Source of the DNA: Calliphora vicina
Taxonomy: Eukaryota; Arthropoda; Insecta; Diptera; Calliphoridae
Direction of reading: 5' to 3'
Assembly: GCF_958450345.1 (NCBI RefSeq)
Contig: NC_088780.1
Location: forward strand, 35,735,667-35,799,666
DNA: 64,000 bases
Under the pieces are notes generated by a model, which saw nothing but the letters and a program-made list of their open reading frames with translations, had not been told where the DNA came from and did not search any database. Position numbers and translations under genes: made by a program. This document shows, one piece after another, positions 45,279 to 57,525 of the stretch; positions within the stretch are counted from its first letter, which is position 1; every line of letters begins with the position of its first letter.

Positions 45279-45845
45279 TAAACTGATTAAATCTAACGAC
45301 CCGAGTATCACTCAGCCAATTATTGTCAAGTTAGCTACAGCTGGAAGATCAATCACCAGGCTTGTTGGCATAAACCCGCAACTTCAAGTAGCCCCCAAAG
45401 AAAGAAGTCTGGGATGGTTAAAACTGGCGATATTGCTGGCTATGCCAAATCGGCAAAACGGGAGATTGCGCGACCAGAAAAAGCTTCCTTCACAATATCC
45501 ATTGAAACGAGTATCACTCAGCCAAATATTGTCAAGTTAGAGACAGCTGGAGGTTCTATCCGAAATCAGTTCGACAGACTATTCGCCAAACTAAGGAAAT
45601 AAGCTAAATCTAAACTAATTAAATCTAATGAACCGAGTATCACAATTATTGTCAAGTTAGCGACAGCTGGAAGTTTTATCCCCAGGCTAGTTTTCATAAA
45701 CCCGCGACTTCAATCAAGTAGTCCCAAATAAAGATGTCTGGTATGGTTAAATCTGGCGATCTTGCTGGCTATGCCAAATCGGCAAAACGGATGATTTCGC
45801 GACCAGGAATTGCTTCCTTCACAATATACATTGAGGCTTCTGCTG
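45279..45845. repeat. ~330-bp duplicated end of a DUF4817-type mariner-like element
   Basis: The segment starting ctaaactgattaaatctaac (45,279) recurs from 45,608 (ctaaactaattaaatctaat). Both contain attgtcaagttagc.acagctgga and tatgccaaatcggcaaaacg. A third short piece (gagtatcactcagccaaata) lies at about 45,512. On the minus strand the duplicated part encodes the beginning of the element's C-terminal region, so a piece of the transposon end has been tandemly copied. Confidence 0.75.
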
Positions 45846-46490
45846 TCTCTGCGGTTGTAAAAGTAAAAAAGTCGTTTATCGTGGCTCTGTAGCGTTCGCC
45901 AGTAACAGTGGCCGTATTGCCGATGGCGTCCTCAAAAAAATACGGTCCAATCACTCCTCCCGCGTGTACACCGCACCACACAATAGCCTTGAGTGGATGT
46001 AATGGCTTTTAGTGCATCACACGTGGACTTTGAGTGCCTCAGAAACGAAGATTTTGCTAATTGACGCAACCGCTTGAATGAAAGTGCTGAAAATCGTCCA
46101 CTTCATTGTTGAGATTGAGGACGGCTCTACAGTAATTCACAAGCGACTGACGGTCAGCAGGCATTAACAGATGCACTTAGTATGGGAACATGTGTAAGTC
46201 TTTCACTAAAATTCGCTGTAGGGTCGGTCTGCTGACACCCAATTTCGTGGCACGTCGTCTGGTTGATGTTTCTTCGTTATCAGCTACATCAGTAGCCACA
46301 GCCCTGATATTCTCGACAGAACGACCAGTCCGGTGGAGGCCACGTCCTGAAACATCTCTTGTTCTAACAGTCTGTTCCGAGTCGAGCAGCGAAGGGGCGT
46401 GTTATTTGTCCAGTTGGCGCGACACGATTAGGAAATCGACGACGAAATTCACGCTGCGCTAACACCACCGACCGATTATTGGTAAAAAAA
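45770..46490 (-). pseudogene. mariner-like transposase relic (DUF4817-associated type)
   Basis: On the minus strand the N-terminus reads NNRSVVLAQREFRRRFPNRV (46,420-46,480), followed by degraded HTH blocks. A catalytic block follows in which the family's SDEAHF-type site reads SEALK near 46,050. Then comes WCGVHAGGVIGPYFFEDAIG (about 45,925-45,981) with ERYRATINDFF, and after a deletion EAIPGREIIRFADLA. The segment carrying the second catalytic Asp (FQQDGA-type) is missing, and the final CDLTPLD-type motif is degraded. The copy is inactive. It belongs to the same group as the C-terminal relic at 6,556-6,816. Confidence 0.8.
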
Positions 46491-48070
46491 ATAAATCGAC
46501 AGAATTATTCCACTCTCTTGTGGAGCTAAAAAACAATTTTTTCACACAACTCGCTTGTGATGACAAAAATCCCTCTTTCGCGAAAGATCACAAAAAAGCT
46601 CACTGGTAAACACTTCGCAACCAAACAGCTCATACAGAATAGTGACGAAGAACTGACAGTATCCCAGTCAGAACAACTTGTAATATAAAGGCCTGTACAA
46701 ATTCAGCGAAATATTTAACACTTTTTCGCCCTTAAAAGAAAATATGGTCCCCAGAAGTGATAATAATGCCCCTGAAGTGGTCAAAAAGGCCTGACAAACA
46801 TCAACGAACTTTCCAGTACTTTCGGGGCTACTAATCAATTGGACCAACAGCTATTCCCATGAGCAATTTGGATTCTGTCCATAAAAATATTGTACTGATC
46901 ATGGCAATATTTTGCATTATATTAATGATGAACAATCTTCCCAGTGTAAAGATTTCAAGAAGCGTTCGATACCTTAAGACATCACTGATCCAATCGCTTT
47001 ATATGGATGTTAAATGCCGGGTCGTACATGCTACAATGCTACAAGTGTTTCGATGTACTAAAGGGATTTTCAGTAATATTATTGACTTTGTAGTAATGCA
47101 ACTAGAGCTAGGAGAAGTAAATATTTTAAATAAATAAACAAAAATCAAAGTAATTAAGCAAAAAATATTTACAGGAACCGACCGACACCTACGGTATTTA
47201 TTTAGTCTTGATAATGTCGTCATTGTCATTTTTAACCAGCATAATGATTTCATTTGTAAAATTCTTCAGCTGTGCAAAAACCAGAAATGACAAATGGCAA
47301 AGGCAGATGTTTAAAACAAGCCAAAATTGTTTAACCATAATTAACCGAGTACTTTAGTATTCGAATAATGCAAAAGAAAATGATTTGTTAAGACTGGATA
47401 ATGTTATTAATTTAAACTCATTCCTAGAGTCTCCTGTTTACAAATTTAAATAAAATCTTAAAGCGTAACATTGTTCAAAATCTATTTAACAAAAATTATT
47501 GCACAACTTTCTACCAAATACGAAATGAGTGAGTACTTACTCGTACCGTAAAACTGAGTCAAACACTAAAAAACCAGAAACAGATCAACCTACCAGATGT
47601 TTTCTTGGCATTATACCTACTTACTCAAATTATGTTGTGAGTTTCTTGTTTTTTGGAAATCAGCCAACTGATGTTGTGAAGGCAAGGAGGGTGGGAGTGG
47701 TTACTGCAAACCGGCAACTTAAAGATGCAAAACTAATTGTAGCGACTTTTTTTGGACGTGTTGAAGAAGAAAATGCATAATCAGCTATCGGTTTGTCGAC
47801 TAGATTAGTAATGAGCTTAAATGCAATTTAATGAGAAGAAAAATATTTGTGTGACGACGTCAAGAGCAAAACAAAAATTATGCAAATTTATGTTTGTGAA
47901 AGAAATTTGTAATTAAGATGACAAGCGTTAGATGAAATTAAAGATTGAAACTGTTTGGAATGTGTTAATTTGGTACCAGGCTGGTTGAAAAGTCAAATGG
48001 TAAAAATTAAGAAAATCCAAGGATTAGAAAAGTACTTGCAAGCATGATCTGTAATTTATTAGTAAACAAC
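46491..48070. other. no recognisable gene
   Basis: 46,500-46,860 probably includes the remaining 5' end of the transposon on its left. A 92-codon plus-strand frame (46,859-47,137) and an 83-codon frame (47,529-47,780) carry no motif that I recognise. Around 47,345 there is ccgagtactttagtattcga, a lone match to the GGTTACTCG repeat theme. Confidence 0.4.
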
Positions 48071-48090
48071 AAAGTTTTTTTGCTTCCAAA

Positions 48091-48620
48091 ATGTCGAATT
48101 TTGTACCAATGAACCGTCATATGCGGGAATTTTTACTTTACTTCTTTAATTTGAAAACAAAAGTGCCGCTGATGCTCACCGATTGCTCATCGAAGCTTAT
48201 GGTGAATGTGTTTCATCGGTTTCCAGGTGCAAGAGTTGGTTTGTGCGGTTCGGAAGTGGTGATTTCGACATGGAATACAAAAATCGCCCAGACAAGCCAA
48301 AAAAGTTTGTACACCAAGAAATGGAGGCATTGCTCCATGAATTTTTGCACCGAATCATTACTTGCGATGAAAAATGGATCCATTACGATAACCCGAAGAG
48401 TAAGAGATCGTATATGAAGCCCGGCCAACCAGCCAATTCGACATCAAAGCCAAATATCTATGGCGCTAAGGTAATACTCTGCATTTGGTGGGAGCAAAAG
48501 GGTTTTATCTATTATGAGCTGCTGAAGTCTTGCCAGAATCACAGGGAACCTGTACCGAACGCAACTGATTCTTTTGAAGCAATCATTTTTCCGAATATGC
48601 AGCCAGATATAAAACCGTAA
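48091..48620 (+). pseudogene. mauritiana-type mariner transposase, copy A (internally deleted)
   Basis: It starts at the ATG giving MSNFVPMNRHMREFLLYFFN, and continues after a frame change with a CKSWFVRFGSGDFDMEYKNR-like stretch and EMEALLHE. It then jumps directly to FLHRIITCDEKWIHYDNP, so the second HTH region (QQELAKSLG..GNWVPYELKP) is deleted. The first catalytic Asp is present in TCDEKWIHYDN. PGQPANSTSKPNIYGAKVIL follows, and the reading ends near 48,620 before the second and third aspartates. Copy B begins immediately afterwards. Confidence 0.85.
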
Positions 48621-48624
48621 TATT

Positions 48625-49370
48625 ACATCCAGAAGTGGTGATTTTGGAAGACAAAGATCGCCCAGGCCAGCGAAAAAGTTTGAAGACAAAGAATTGGAGA
48701 CAGTATTCCATGAATAAAACTCAACAAGAGCTTACAAAATCATTGGGAGTTACTCATGCAGCAATTTCAAAATGTTTGCGAGATACAGAATTCATACAAA
48801 AGAGGGGAAATTGGGTACCATACGAATTGAAGTCGAGAGAAGCGTAAGAGATAGTATATGAAGCCCGGCCAACCAGCCAATTCGACATCAATGCCAAATA
48901 TCCATGGCGCTAAGGTAATGATCTGTATTTGGTGGAAGCAAAAGGGTTATATCTATTATGAGCTGCTGAAATCAGGCCAGACCATCACAGAGAACCTATA
49001 CCGAACGCAACTGATTCGTTTGAAGCGAGCATTGGTCGAAAAACGCCCATAATATGAGGCCATACATCATGACAACGCTCGGACACATTTTGCAATACCT
49101 GTTAAAAACTATTTAGAAAGAAGCGGTTGGAAAGTTTCGCCTCAACTGTCTAGTAGTTAAGACCTTGCCCCGTCCGACTACTATTTGTTTCGATCGATGC
49201 AAAACGCTCTCTCTGTGATACGCTTCACTTTGGAAGAAAGTATCCGAAATTAGCTTGATTCATTCTTGGCATCCAAAGATGAGCAGTTCTTTTGGCTCTT
49301 AATCCATATGTTGCCAGAAAGAATGGAAAAGGTCTTACTTAACAAAATACATGTACTTATGTGAAACACT
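48625..49370 (+). pseudogene. mauritiana-type mariner transposase, copy B (5' truncated)
   Basis: It begins mid-protein at VVILEDKDRPGQRKSLKTK, equivalent to GSGDFDMEYK in copy A, and includes QQELTKSLGVTHAAISKCLR and GNWVPYELK. It then skips the first catalytic Asp region and resumes at MKPGQPANSTSMPNIHGAKV. The second Asp (HHDNARTH, near 49,070) and third Asp (LAPSDYYLF, near 49,165-49,190) are readable, and the end is LLIHMLPERMEK near 49,330. Copies A and B therefore carry complementary deletions and lie head-to-tail with almost no gap. Confidence 0.85.
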
Positions 49371-50769
49371 GTATGTTTTCAACAGATCCTCGTAAACACA
49401 AAAATAGCAAATCCTCTTCAAATGTGGTTTAAAATCGCCCGTTGCAATTGCAATTTTGTTACCCTATTAATATTCAATTTAAGATCTTTTCAATTCCAAC
49501 AATAATAAGAAGAAAGAACAAAACAAAACAAGAAAAAACATTCGTAATGAAAAGGAGACACAAAAAGTCATTAACAAGAAAATATGTACGGATTTTTGAC
49601 AACAAACGTATAAAAATAGTGGATGAATGATGATCATCTCAAACAAAAAAAAAACACCTAAGAAAACAAAGCAAAACAAAAACGAAATGAAAACAAAAGA
49701 TATAAAAAAGCATGCAAATTCCTAACAACATCAATGATAAACACTTGGCAACACACAATCAAAAGAACCATAGCAAATTCAATTTCAATACAACAACTTG
49801 AAAATAGCATCTACAACAACAGCAAAGAAACGGAGACTGACTGACATTTTGCACATGAAGAAGTAACTGTATTTTGTAGGATTATAAAGATTTTCTTGTT
49901 CTTCTTTCAAAGAGACACTGAGCCAGACAGACAGACATACAAACGGAGACACACATCACCCATCATCTACTACTTAGACTAACGGCAAAATCTCTGAATT
50001 TGAATAGAACTTTAAGCAAAAATATTTACATTTCTAAAATACTTCGTTTGTTGCCAAGTGCATGAGGACATCTTTGCAAAGTACCTACATATTTAGATGA
50101 GCAGAGTTTAAATGACAGAGATTTAGGGGGTTGTAATTTGGTAGGAGAATTTATACAATCATTGAGCATAAAATGCTCATTTCAATGATTTTCTATTGTC
50201 CTTTGTGCAAATGTTTAAAATGTTGCAGAGAAAATAAAAAAAAACAAATGTGTGCTTTGATGATATTTTCTAAATTCAAAGCGGACGTAGAGAATAAATA
50301 CTACATGGATTAAAGAGTCTTTGACCCTACAACACAAAAAAAGTTTTAATAAAAATATTGCACTTATTCCTTACCACGTGGGGAAATTAAAAAATATCGG
50401 GAAAACAATTAAATTACAAATTACACAGCATCGATATCAATATCCTGCTCCAGATGTCATTATACAAGCATATCTACAGAAGAATTTCAGTACTTGGATG
50501 CCATGGCTCTTGCTGGCCTTTCGATAATATCACCTTGAAGAAGGACTGCATGTATATTGTAGTTTTCATTCCAAAGTGAAGAATCCCATTTCTGCTGAAG
50601 ACTATGTAAAGAATCATTGATGTCTACATTAGATCATTGCTTGAACCAAGGACTCAACATGCAAATAAAAAGGGTAAATCAACGTAAAACACCCCAAACT
50701 CACTAGTGTGCTGTATAGAAAGATGACTGAACTACAGTGAATTTACTTTAAATAATCTGGAATTGAGAT
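49371..50769. other. non-coding DNA, no gene seen
   Basis: This is A-rich sequence with ordinary single-copy character and (CAGA)n near 49,925. No element ends or motif-bearing frame were found. The 68-codon frame at 50,321-50,527 has no recognisable similarity. Confidence 0.5.
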
Positions 50770-51617
50770 TCTTTCCAAGGATCAACATACATTGTTGCAA
50801 GTTCTTTGTTTTGGATGACTCAAGCACATATCTTAGGCATATAAGATAATAACTTGTTTATGGTGTCTTGCGATAATCCCTCCCAGGCTATTTTAACGGC
50901 TTGAAATAAATGGTGAAAATTTTCGATCATTATTTCGGTAATTTTCACGATTTATTTTCATATTAACAATCTTCCACAAGTTGTTAATAGGATTGAGATT
51001 GAGAGATTGAGCAGGCCAATGAAGAACTTGAATCTTACTGCTCTGTAGCCATGACTTACGAAATTTGGAAGTATGCTTAGAATCGTTATCTTGTTGGAAG
51101 CTCCCTATAAGTGACATCTCTTCACTTACATAAGGCAACATTACATCTTTTAATATATCACGGTACATGAACTGATCCATGATACCATCAATTTTATGAA
51201 TTGGCCCAATTCCTAAATCAGAATATTACCCCAGACCATTAAATTACCTCCTCTTTGTTTCATTTTTCATTCGCAATACCTAATATTCAGACTTTCTCCT
51301 TTTGGTCTGCCTCCTACTTGTTTAATTGTTCATTCTTAATACTTAGGATTCACTCTTTCTCCTTTTGGTCTGCGCACTCGCCTTATTCCATCGGAACATT
51401 TTAAGTTGTATTTGGATTTGTCAGAGTACAGTACTGTCTTCCATGTTTGAACACTCCAGTCGATGCGGGCTTTGGCAAACTCCAGTCTAGATTTCTTGTT
51501 CTTTTGCTGGTCGTCAGCTGAATAATCCTGCTGGTCTTCTGCGGATTGTTCTTTCGCTAAAGCATAATTTTAAACTTGTTATTACTTGACTAGCTGATGC
51601 GGTAGGATTTTTTTGTA
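50770..51617 (-). pseudogene. Tc1 transposase, family A, third copy
   Basis: The minus-strand frame gives MDQFMYRDILKDVMLPYVSE then GSFQQDNDSKHTSKF, QVLHWPAQSLNLNPINNLW and VNMKINRENY, matching the elements at 38-41 kb. The glutamate of the PIENLW motif is Asn here (NPINNLW). Upstream, frames are broken. A segment of about 60 bp (tttctccttttggtctgc with neighbouring sequence) is present twice near 51,290-51,375. Neither terminal inverted repeat is visible. Similarity to the family starts at its agatcctacagcatc-type segment, so the 5' third is gone. Confidence 0.8.
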
Positions 51618-51722
51618 ATTGCAATTTCTAAAATTCAATTAGAATGTTCTGAAATAGATTTAGAAATTTCTGAAATTCAATTGAAAATTTCTGAAATATA
51701 ATTAAAACCTCTGAAATACAAT
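51618..51722. repeat. short minisatellite, ~22-bp units
   Basis: Four or five degenerate units of aatttctgaaattcaattga lie exactly at the truncated 5' edge of the Tc1 relic. Confidence 0.65.
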
Positions 51723-53370
51723 CGAGAGCAGTGATTTGTGTCATTTGTTCCGAAATTCCTCATCTGAAAAGATGGAGATTTTAATATTACGGGAGATGCA
51801 ACATGAGGAACATTGTCAGGCATGTAGTACTTTACTCATGGCAATGTATAGAACACTACTATTATTAGATTGCATATGCTGATGATGTAGCGGCATGGGA
51901 CTGCTATCGGAAGTACTGGAAAATAGCGGTCAATTTATTATCTTAATGTTGCCAAGATTATCGGTTGGTTGCAGACCCAGCTAAAAAGAACTGGTACTAT
52001 TCAATAGGTGATCTAAAATTCCACATTTCACTAATCGAAAGGAAGATATATTAGCCCTTTCCAATATTGCCAAATACATGGGGTAATAATGGTTGGCAAA
52101 CATAATTGGTAACTGAATATGGAAAACAAAATAGCAAAAGCTGCAGCTGCAGAAAGGATCGCTACTAAGGAGGGAATTATCCTAATTGATTTTGAACTCA
52201 GTTATAAACGAATTTTGTGCTATGGGACTGATTGATGGAGGGCGTTGGAGAAGAAGAATTACTCGAAAGTATCATGAGAATGATGGCAAACCGCTGCTAA
52301 TAATGTAATGTGGCTGCATCTAAGTAGAAAAAAATTGATGATAAGTCCAATCCGGTTATACCTTTGAATTATACAATACTCGAACCGCTCTTCGATATTG
52401 GTTTTCAGATAATTGTACCAGATGAATAGGAGAATGCTAACCATATTTTTAAAAGCAATATAATATCACGGCCTAGAGTTGGATGTAGCATTTATTCCGT
52501 CCAGATGAATTAAAAGCTAAAAAGATAAGCCTCGCAATGTGCAGTATCAATGTACATAAATCCTCAATAATAAGGCCATTATATTCCTAATCGGGTGTCT
52601 CTGAACGTGGGGACATTGAAGGCAATTCTCTGACTTACGAAGGCTATAACCATACTGGATTACATTGAGAACATTCGACGCATAAGATTATCTCTGAATG
52701 AGGGTAAATTGCTACTGACACGGAGGCTATATATCATTGCTCACTTTAGAAAAAGAACCCACTGCATCGAATACAAACAAGTCTGGCCTTGTAATACAGT
52801 CGCACAGTTTGAAGTAATATAAACCAGGGATAGGCTCATCTTTAATGATAGTAATTCGGGTATTACGTTCCTAGAGAATGTGTATATCAAATCGAAAATT
52901 GTGTATGAATGTTGGGAGTATGTGGAGGAGTGAGCAATATATTCATCGGTCAGCATCTTATGCGTACATTGACTTGGGAACATTGTGGATAATTGTCCGT
53001 CTGACTTCTCAATTGCGAAGGGATAACGAACTCAATTACATCGAATTCAGAAAAAATCTGGACCTATATCTTAGGTTAATTTGTAGAGGCCCTATTTACG
53101 AAACTTATTAGCTATTTTAACTGGCCATTGGCTTCTTGGTATACACGCTAGAGGGCTACAACTTCCGTACAATGAAGCTGTAGAAACTAGGAGGATGACA
53201 ACGGAACGCCTTCTCTGAAACTGCCCAGCCACTGGCGACTTAAGATTGAAACTCTTCGGCCACCGAACGCTAGCTGATTAGACATGTACCAACACTAGTG
53301 ATTTCAGAATGATTCTCTCCTTCATTAACTCAGGAGGTTGGTTACACAAGATGGATGGTTAACCATTAAA
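51723..53370 (+). pseudogene. decayed non-LTR retrotransposon ORF2 (RNase H-bearing type)
   Basis: Only scattered blocks survive. They include a putative RT-thumb region near 52,130-52,260 and a GDIEGNSLTYE stretch (52,610-52,645) resembling the RNase H motif GHxxIxGNExADELA. Near the end there is TGHWLLGIHARGLQLPYNEA, followed by NCPATGDLRLKLFGHRTLAD (53,120-53,280), which corresponds to the C-terminal cysteine-containing segment of I/R1-type elements. The expected order is kept, which supports one long eroded element. It has no intact frame longer than about 80 codons. Confidence 0.5.
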
Positions 53371-54640
53371 AGCTAAATATGTTTCAGACAAAATAAAATT
53401 GCTCTTAGTTATGCGTGTTAAAACTATCGATATGAATGATACCACCATGATATCGAAAATTATTTATTTCAAATTTTAATTTAGCAGGTAACACACAACA
53501 ATTAAAACTAATGGATGTTTTAAGGCAAAACAAAAATTGAAGGGATTCGATAGCCATCCAAATTCGCAAACTTATTTTGTCGCTTATCGAGATACTCTTG
53601 CCAAGCTCTTCAATTTCTCTAGTAGTACGAGGGAACCAGGTTCCAAGTGAGGTAATATTAAAGACATTTAAACTTAGTTATCTGATTCTCAATTATCGGA
53701 TTCTAGAACGAAATGAATGTTTAGATCCAGTGGCTCGAAACTTTGTAACTGCACATCAAGTACTACAAGAGAAGAGCTCAAAATCTCTGTAAGATAAAAA
53801 GAAACAAATAAAACTATAAAAAGTTTAAAATTAAGTACTTTTTAATTTTCCTTTAAAAGGAAAACAAAAAAAATTACCATGTTTAAGTATATATTTTTAA
53901 TATTTGTATAATTCAAAGGCAATTTAAGTTTATTATAATCTCTACTAGATATTTAAATAAGAAAACAAACAGAAAAAGTAAAGAAAACCTGACATAATTA
54001 TAATTAACTAACTGATTTATAAAAAATAAAGACTATTACATAATTATTAACGGTTTTAAAATTGTTTAAACAAAAAAAACAAAACTCTTTCTTTTAAAAA
54101 ACAATTAAAACAACACAATGTCTTTATTAAAATTTTTCAAACAACTTTTTTTTTTCCTGTAAAGTGAAAAGGTTTTATTGTGTATTTTTTCAAACCAGAT
54201 TTTTACAAAAAGCTACAAAAAAAATTTACTTAATTTCACACAAAAACCACAGCCTTCCGGCTAAATACAGCAAAAAAAAAAATAACGTCCACAAAGAAAT
54301 CATTTTTAATTAAATATATTTAGATAATTTTTGTTTATTTTTTGCCTGTTTCTTTTTATTTTAAAATAAAAAACATGTTTAATTCATGATGACTGAACGA
54401 GATAAAGAAACAAGAAACCAAAACAAACTGAAACTTAATCAGAAAACTACTACTCGGTTCAGTCAGTCATGAATCGGAAGATGAAGCAACAAAGTTCTAG
54501 GCATAAATTAACATTTATTTAGTGGAAGATCATTGCGGTTTTTGGTTTTCAGAAAACAAACAAACAAAACAAAAAAAGTGTAAATATATTTTTACATTAA
54601 CTAGCACTCCCAAATGCCTCCCAGAGAGCTATAAAAAAAT
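53371..54640. other. AT-rich non-coding DNA
   Basis: No convincing gene. Poly(A)/poly(T) runs predominate from 53,800. The 71-codon frame at 53,577-53,792 has no recognisable motif. Confidence 0.5.
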
Positions 54641-54649
54641 GGCATATTT

Positions 54650-55000
54650 TATAGTGGGTAGGGGGAAGAGTTAATTCGCTTGATATACCCAATTTCGCTG
54701 CTTTAGGATGAATACTGTTCGCAAACGTTTTGATATTGCTGCTTGAGTAGCTCCCAATGATCTTGCAAGCTCTTGTTGAGTAATGCCTCCAATACTTGAT
54801 CTTCAAACTGGTTTGGCTAGCCTGGGCAATCTTTGTCTTCCGTGTCAAAATCACTACTTCTGAACCGAACAAACCATATCTCGCATGTTGAAACGGATGA
54901 AACATATTCACCATTATTTTTGGCGAGCAATCTGTGTGCTTCAGCGGATCTAAAGCAGTGGGCGTGGCACCTCCTATACAAAGGAAATAGTTGTTATAGA
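54650..55000 (-). pseudogene. mauritiana-type mariner transposase, N-terminal fragment
   Basis: On the minus strand, EAHRLLAKNNGEYVSSVSTC, an IWFVRFRSSDFDTEDKDCPG-type stretch and EDQVLEALLNKS are readable with frame changes. They correspond to the first HTH and linker of the mariner copies at 48 kb. The fragment ends after a degraded LQDHWELLKQQYQNVCEQ stretch (out of frame) near 54,715. No catalytic domain is present. Confidence 0.7.
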
Positions 55001-55042
55001 ATATTTGCAGACCTATAATTATGCTAGCCTTCAAACTTTATA

Positions 55043-55350
55043 CGAATCAATTTTTTATCAGTGCATGAAGTCTAAGCAAAAATGGGACGGATCCGAATAG
55101 GGGGTGAGGTACTTCCCTACAAAGTAAATAGTTATTTTCGAATATCTGGAGTACTATGAACGTGAAACAGTATCTAAATATCATGAGAACTATAATTGCG
55201 AGATTCTTCTAACTTCATCTTTAGATGAATCAATTTCATATCACGACATGAAGTTTAACCAAAAATTTGAGGGGTCGGAAAAGGGGGTGAGTCATCTATC
55301 ATACAAAGAAAATTGTTTTTTCTAAATATCTTGAGAACTACCCAAATAGC
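55043..55350. repeat. two diverged ~180-bp direct repeats
   Basis: gaatcaattttttatcagtg (55,045) and gaatcaatttcatatcacga (55,225) begin parallel segments that both continue with atgaagt.taa.caaaaat, aggggg/agggggtgag and atatct.gag.acta. This type of sequence is often found near mini-me-like repeats in flies; here it directly precedes a mini-me copy. Confidence 0.65.
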
Positions 55351-55397
55351 TCCCCAAACATTTTTGCTCTATTTATCATATATTATATTATATATAT

Positions 55398-55489
55398 TAT
55401 ACCCTTCACCTTCGTGAAAAGGTCCTCAAATGTCTGAGATATAAGGAAAAAACCAGGACAACCTCGATTTTTGACCTATTTTTGACCTA
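55398..55489 (+). repeat. mini-me/DINE-1-like repeat, left part, split by a Tc1
   Basis: It has the end sequence tatacccttcaccttcgtga, an internal deletion, then ggacaacctcgatttttgac up to a TA at 55,488-55,489, where the Tc1 at 55,490 begins. The (TA)n and (GTCY)n parts are lost in the deletion. Confidence 0.8.
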
Positions 55490-55732
55490 CAGTGGTTGAC
55501 AAAACAATGGAAACTTTTCCAAATATTTCATTAGTGGCCTAAAATCTGAAATAATTTTTTAAAAAATTTTAACATTTTATTTGTATACTTTTAATAACTT
55601 AATTTAACAAAATCAAAGGACATAATTAATTAAATTCTAAAAATGAGAAAACAAAATTAAAAGATTTCTTTATTACTGCATTGACAAAACAATGGAAACT
55701 TAGATATTATTTTAACAAATATGGTCTAAACT

Positions 55733-56521
55733 TTACAATAACTCAATATTTTGTTGGGTATGCATTGAACCAATTAAAGAGTCAATGGTCTCCTTTGAAA
55801 TATTTTGCCATTCCCTTATAACCGCCTCCGATAAAACTTCCTTCCTGGTGTAATTTTGGGTCCTTATTTTACGATCTACAATTTCCCATAGATTTTCTAT
55901 GGGATTGAGATCTGGCGATTGGGCAGGCCACTTCAAAACACGTACCTCGTTGGATTGTAACCACTCGGTTACAAACCTATACCATAGTATTGCCACCGCC
56001 AAACTTTACAGTCTTATTTGTGTACTTTGGATCTAATCTTTTTCCCTTTGGTCGTCTTACGAATGTTCTCCCATTACTGCCTCTTAAATTGTATTTGGAT
56101 TCGTCGGAAAAGAGGACAGTATTCCATTTCTGTATCGACCAGTTTAAATGATCCCTGGCAAATTGTAGACGAGCAGAATGGTTCTTTTTAGAAAGGAGTG
56201 GTTTTTTCACAGGATGATAGCAACCAAGACCAGCCTCATTTGCCCTGCGACTAACTATTCGGATACTTATTTCTAATTTTAGGCTATTGAGGAGTTATTT
56301 TTGGGAATTTCTTGAACTCTCTCGCTATTAAATTATCTTGTCTAGGAGTAGTCTTACGAGGTCTTCCACCTAAATGTTGAGTTTTTACAGAACCGGTCTC
56401 ACGAAATTTCTTTATAATTTTTGAAACTGCTGAATTATTTATTGAATATTTGTTTTAAACCAGCATTAAAATCGTTAATTATTTAATTTTTTAAGTCTTC
56501 ACAAATCTTAACTTTAGCCAT
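55733..56521 (-). pseudogene. Tc1 transposase, family B, internally deleted
   Basis: It runs from the ATG at 56,521-56,519 (MAKVKICEDLKN) through HTH remnants (FRETGSV-type, TQHLGGRPRKTT-like block near 56,370, frame-shifted). The first catalytic site, VLFSDESKYNLRGSNGRT (near 56,090-56,120), is intact. After FGGGNTMV the frame jumps to RFVTEWLQSNEVRVLKWPAQ, so about 50 residues carrying the second catalytic Asp (QQDNDPKHTSK-type) are missing. The catalytic Glu remains in SPDLNPIENLWEIVDRKI. Its TIR family differs from the elements at 38-41 kb. Confidence 0.85.
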
Positions 56522-56539
56522 TTTCGTTAACTTTGAAAA

Positions 56540-57525
56540 AAGCCTTTCTCCTACTCTATTTCTTAAATTTATAAACGACCTTCTACGTCAAACTTCCAAC
56601 CCTATCTACTCTTTTGCAGATGACAGCAACATTTGCCATTCATATGCATTCAATTATAGACCAAGCCTGTCGGAGATTGGGGCAATGAGGCAAAATATGA
56701 ATGATACGCTCAACCAAGATCTTGTGACAATCTCTGAATGGGGTTCGATAGAGTCGATTTTAATGCGTGCAAGAGTCAATGTTGTATGTTAACCCACAAA
56801 CGCACAACAGATCATGTTGCTCCATCTGTTTTTATGGGTGGTGTAAATATTAAGGAATCTGAAGCTCTTGACAAAACACATTTTTCGAGTGTCGAAAGAA
56901 GCATTCAAGTGCCTTGGTTTTCTAAAACGGTGTAAGAAATACTTCACTCCATCTGATCTCCTTACTATTTACACCACTTATATCCGACCTAAAATGGAAT
57001 ACAACTCTCATGTGAGGGCCGGTGCTTCGAAGTCTATTTTGGAGTTACTCGACCGCGTACAGGAGAGGGCGAAGATGCTTATCGGTGACAGTAGGGTATC
57101 CAGCTCTATTCACTCACTGGAACATCGTCGCAATGTGGGTTGTGTTTCACTGTTCTACCGATACTACAATGGTATGTGCTCTGCTGAAATTAGGGAACTT
57201 GTTCCCGAAACCCGTAGATCTTTACGCAACACACGCTCTTCGGCAAGGGCACATCAATTCGTTGTCGACTGGACAGTAGATCGCACAACACATTACAGGG
57301 AAAATTCGTTCTTTAGCCGTACCGTCCGTATGTGGAATAAGCTTCCTCCTGAATTATTTCCTGTCACTTTCAATATAGGAAAATTCAAATCAAATGTCCA
57401 CAAACACTACTCCCTCTATCCTCCCTCCCATAACCTATTTTCCTAGTTCCAACACAATGCTTTGCATGAGTAGGTGTCATCCCCTGAGTGCTGGTCCAAG
57501 AAAAAAAAATAAATAAAATAAAATA
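56540..57525 (+). mobile_element. 5'-truncated Jockey/CR1-like non-LTR retrotransposon inside the Tc1
   Basis: The insert starts within the reverse-transcriptase domain (LSPTLFLKFINDL, then the catalytic FADD box near 56,612-56,623) and runs to the C-terminus. It ends in an A-rich tail of aaataaataaaataaaataa type at about 57,500-57,525. The longest frame (56,868-57,446) reads RCKKYFTPSDLLTIYTTYIR, a P.MEYNSH..AGASKS stretch, RRNVGCVSLFYRYYNGMCS and FSRTVRMWNKLPPELFPVTF, ending in HYSLYPPSHNLFS. Upstream, a deletion after KESEALD removes part of the RT thumb. It is relatively well preserved compared with other relics here, suggesting a later insertion. Truncation at the 5' end is the usual result of incomplete target-primed reverse transcription. 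Confidence 0.85.
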
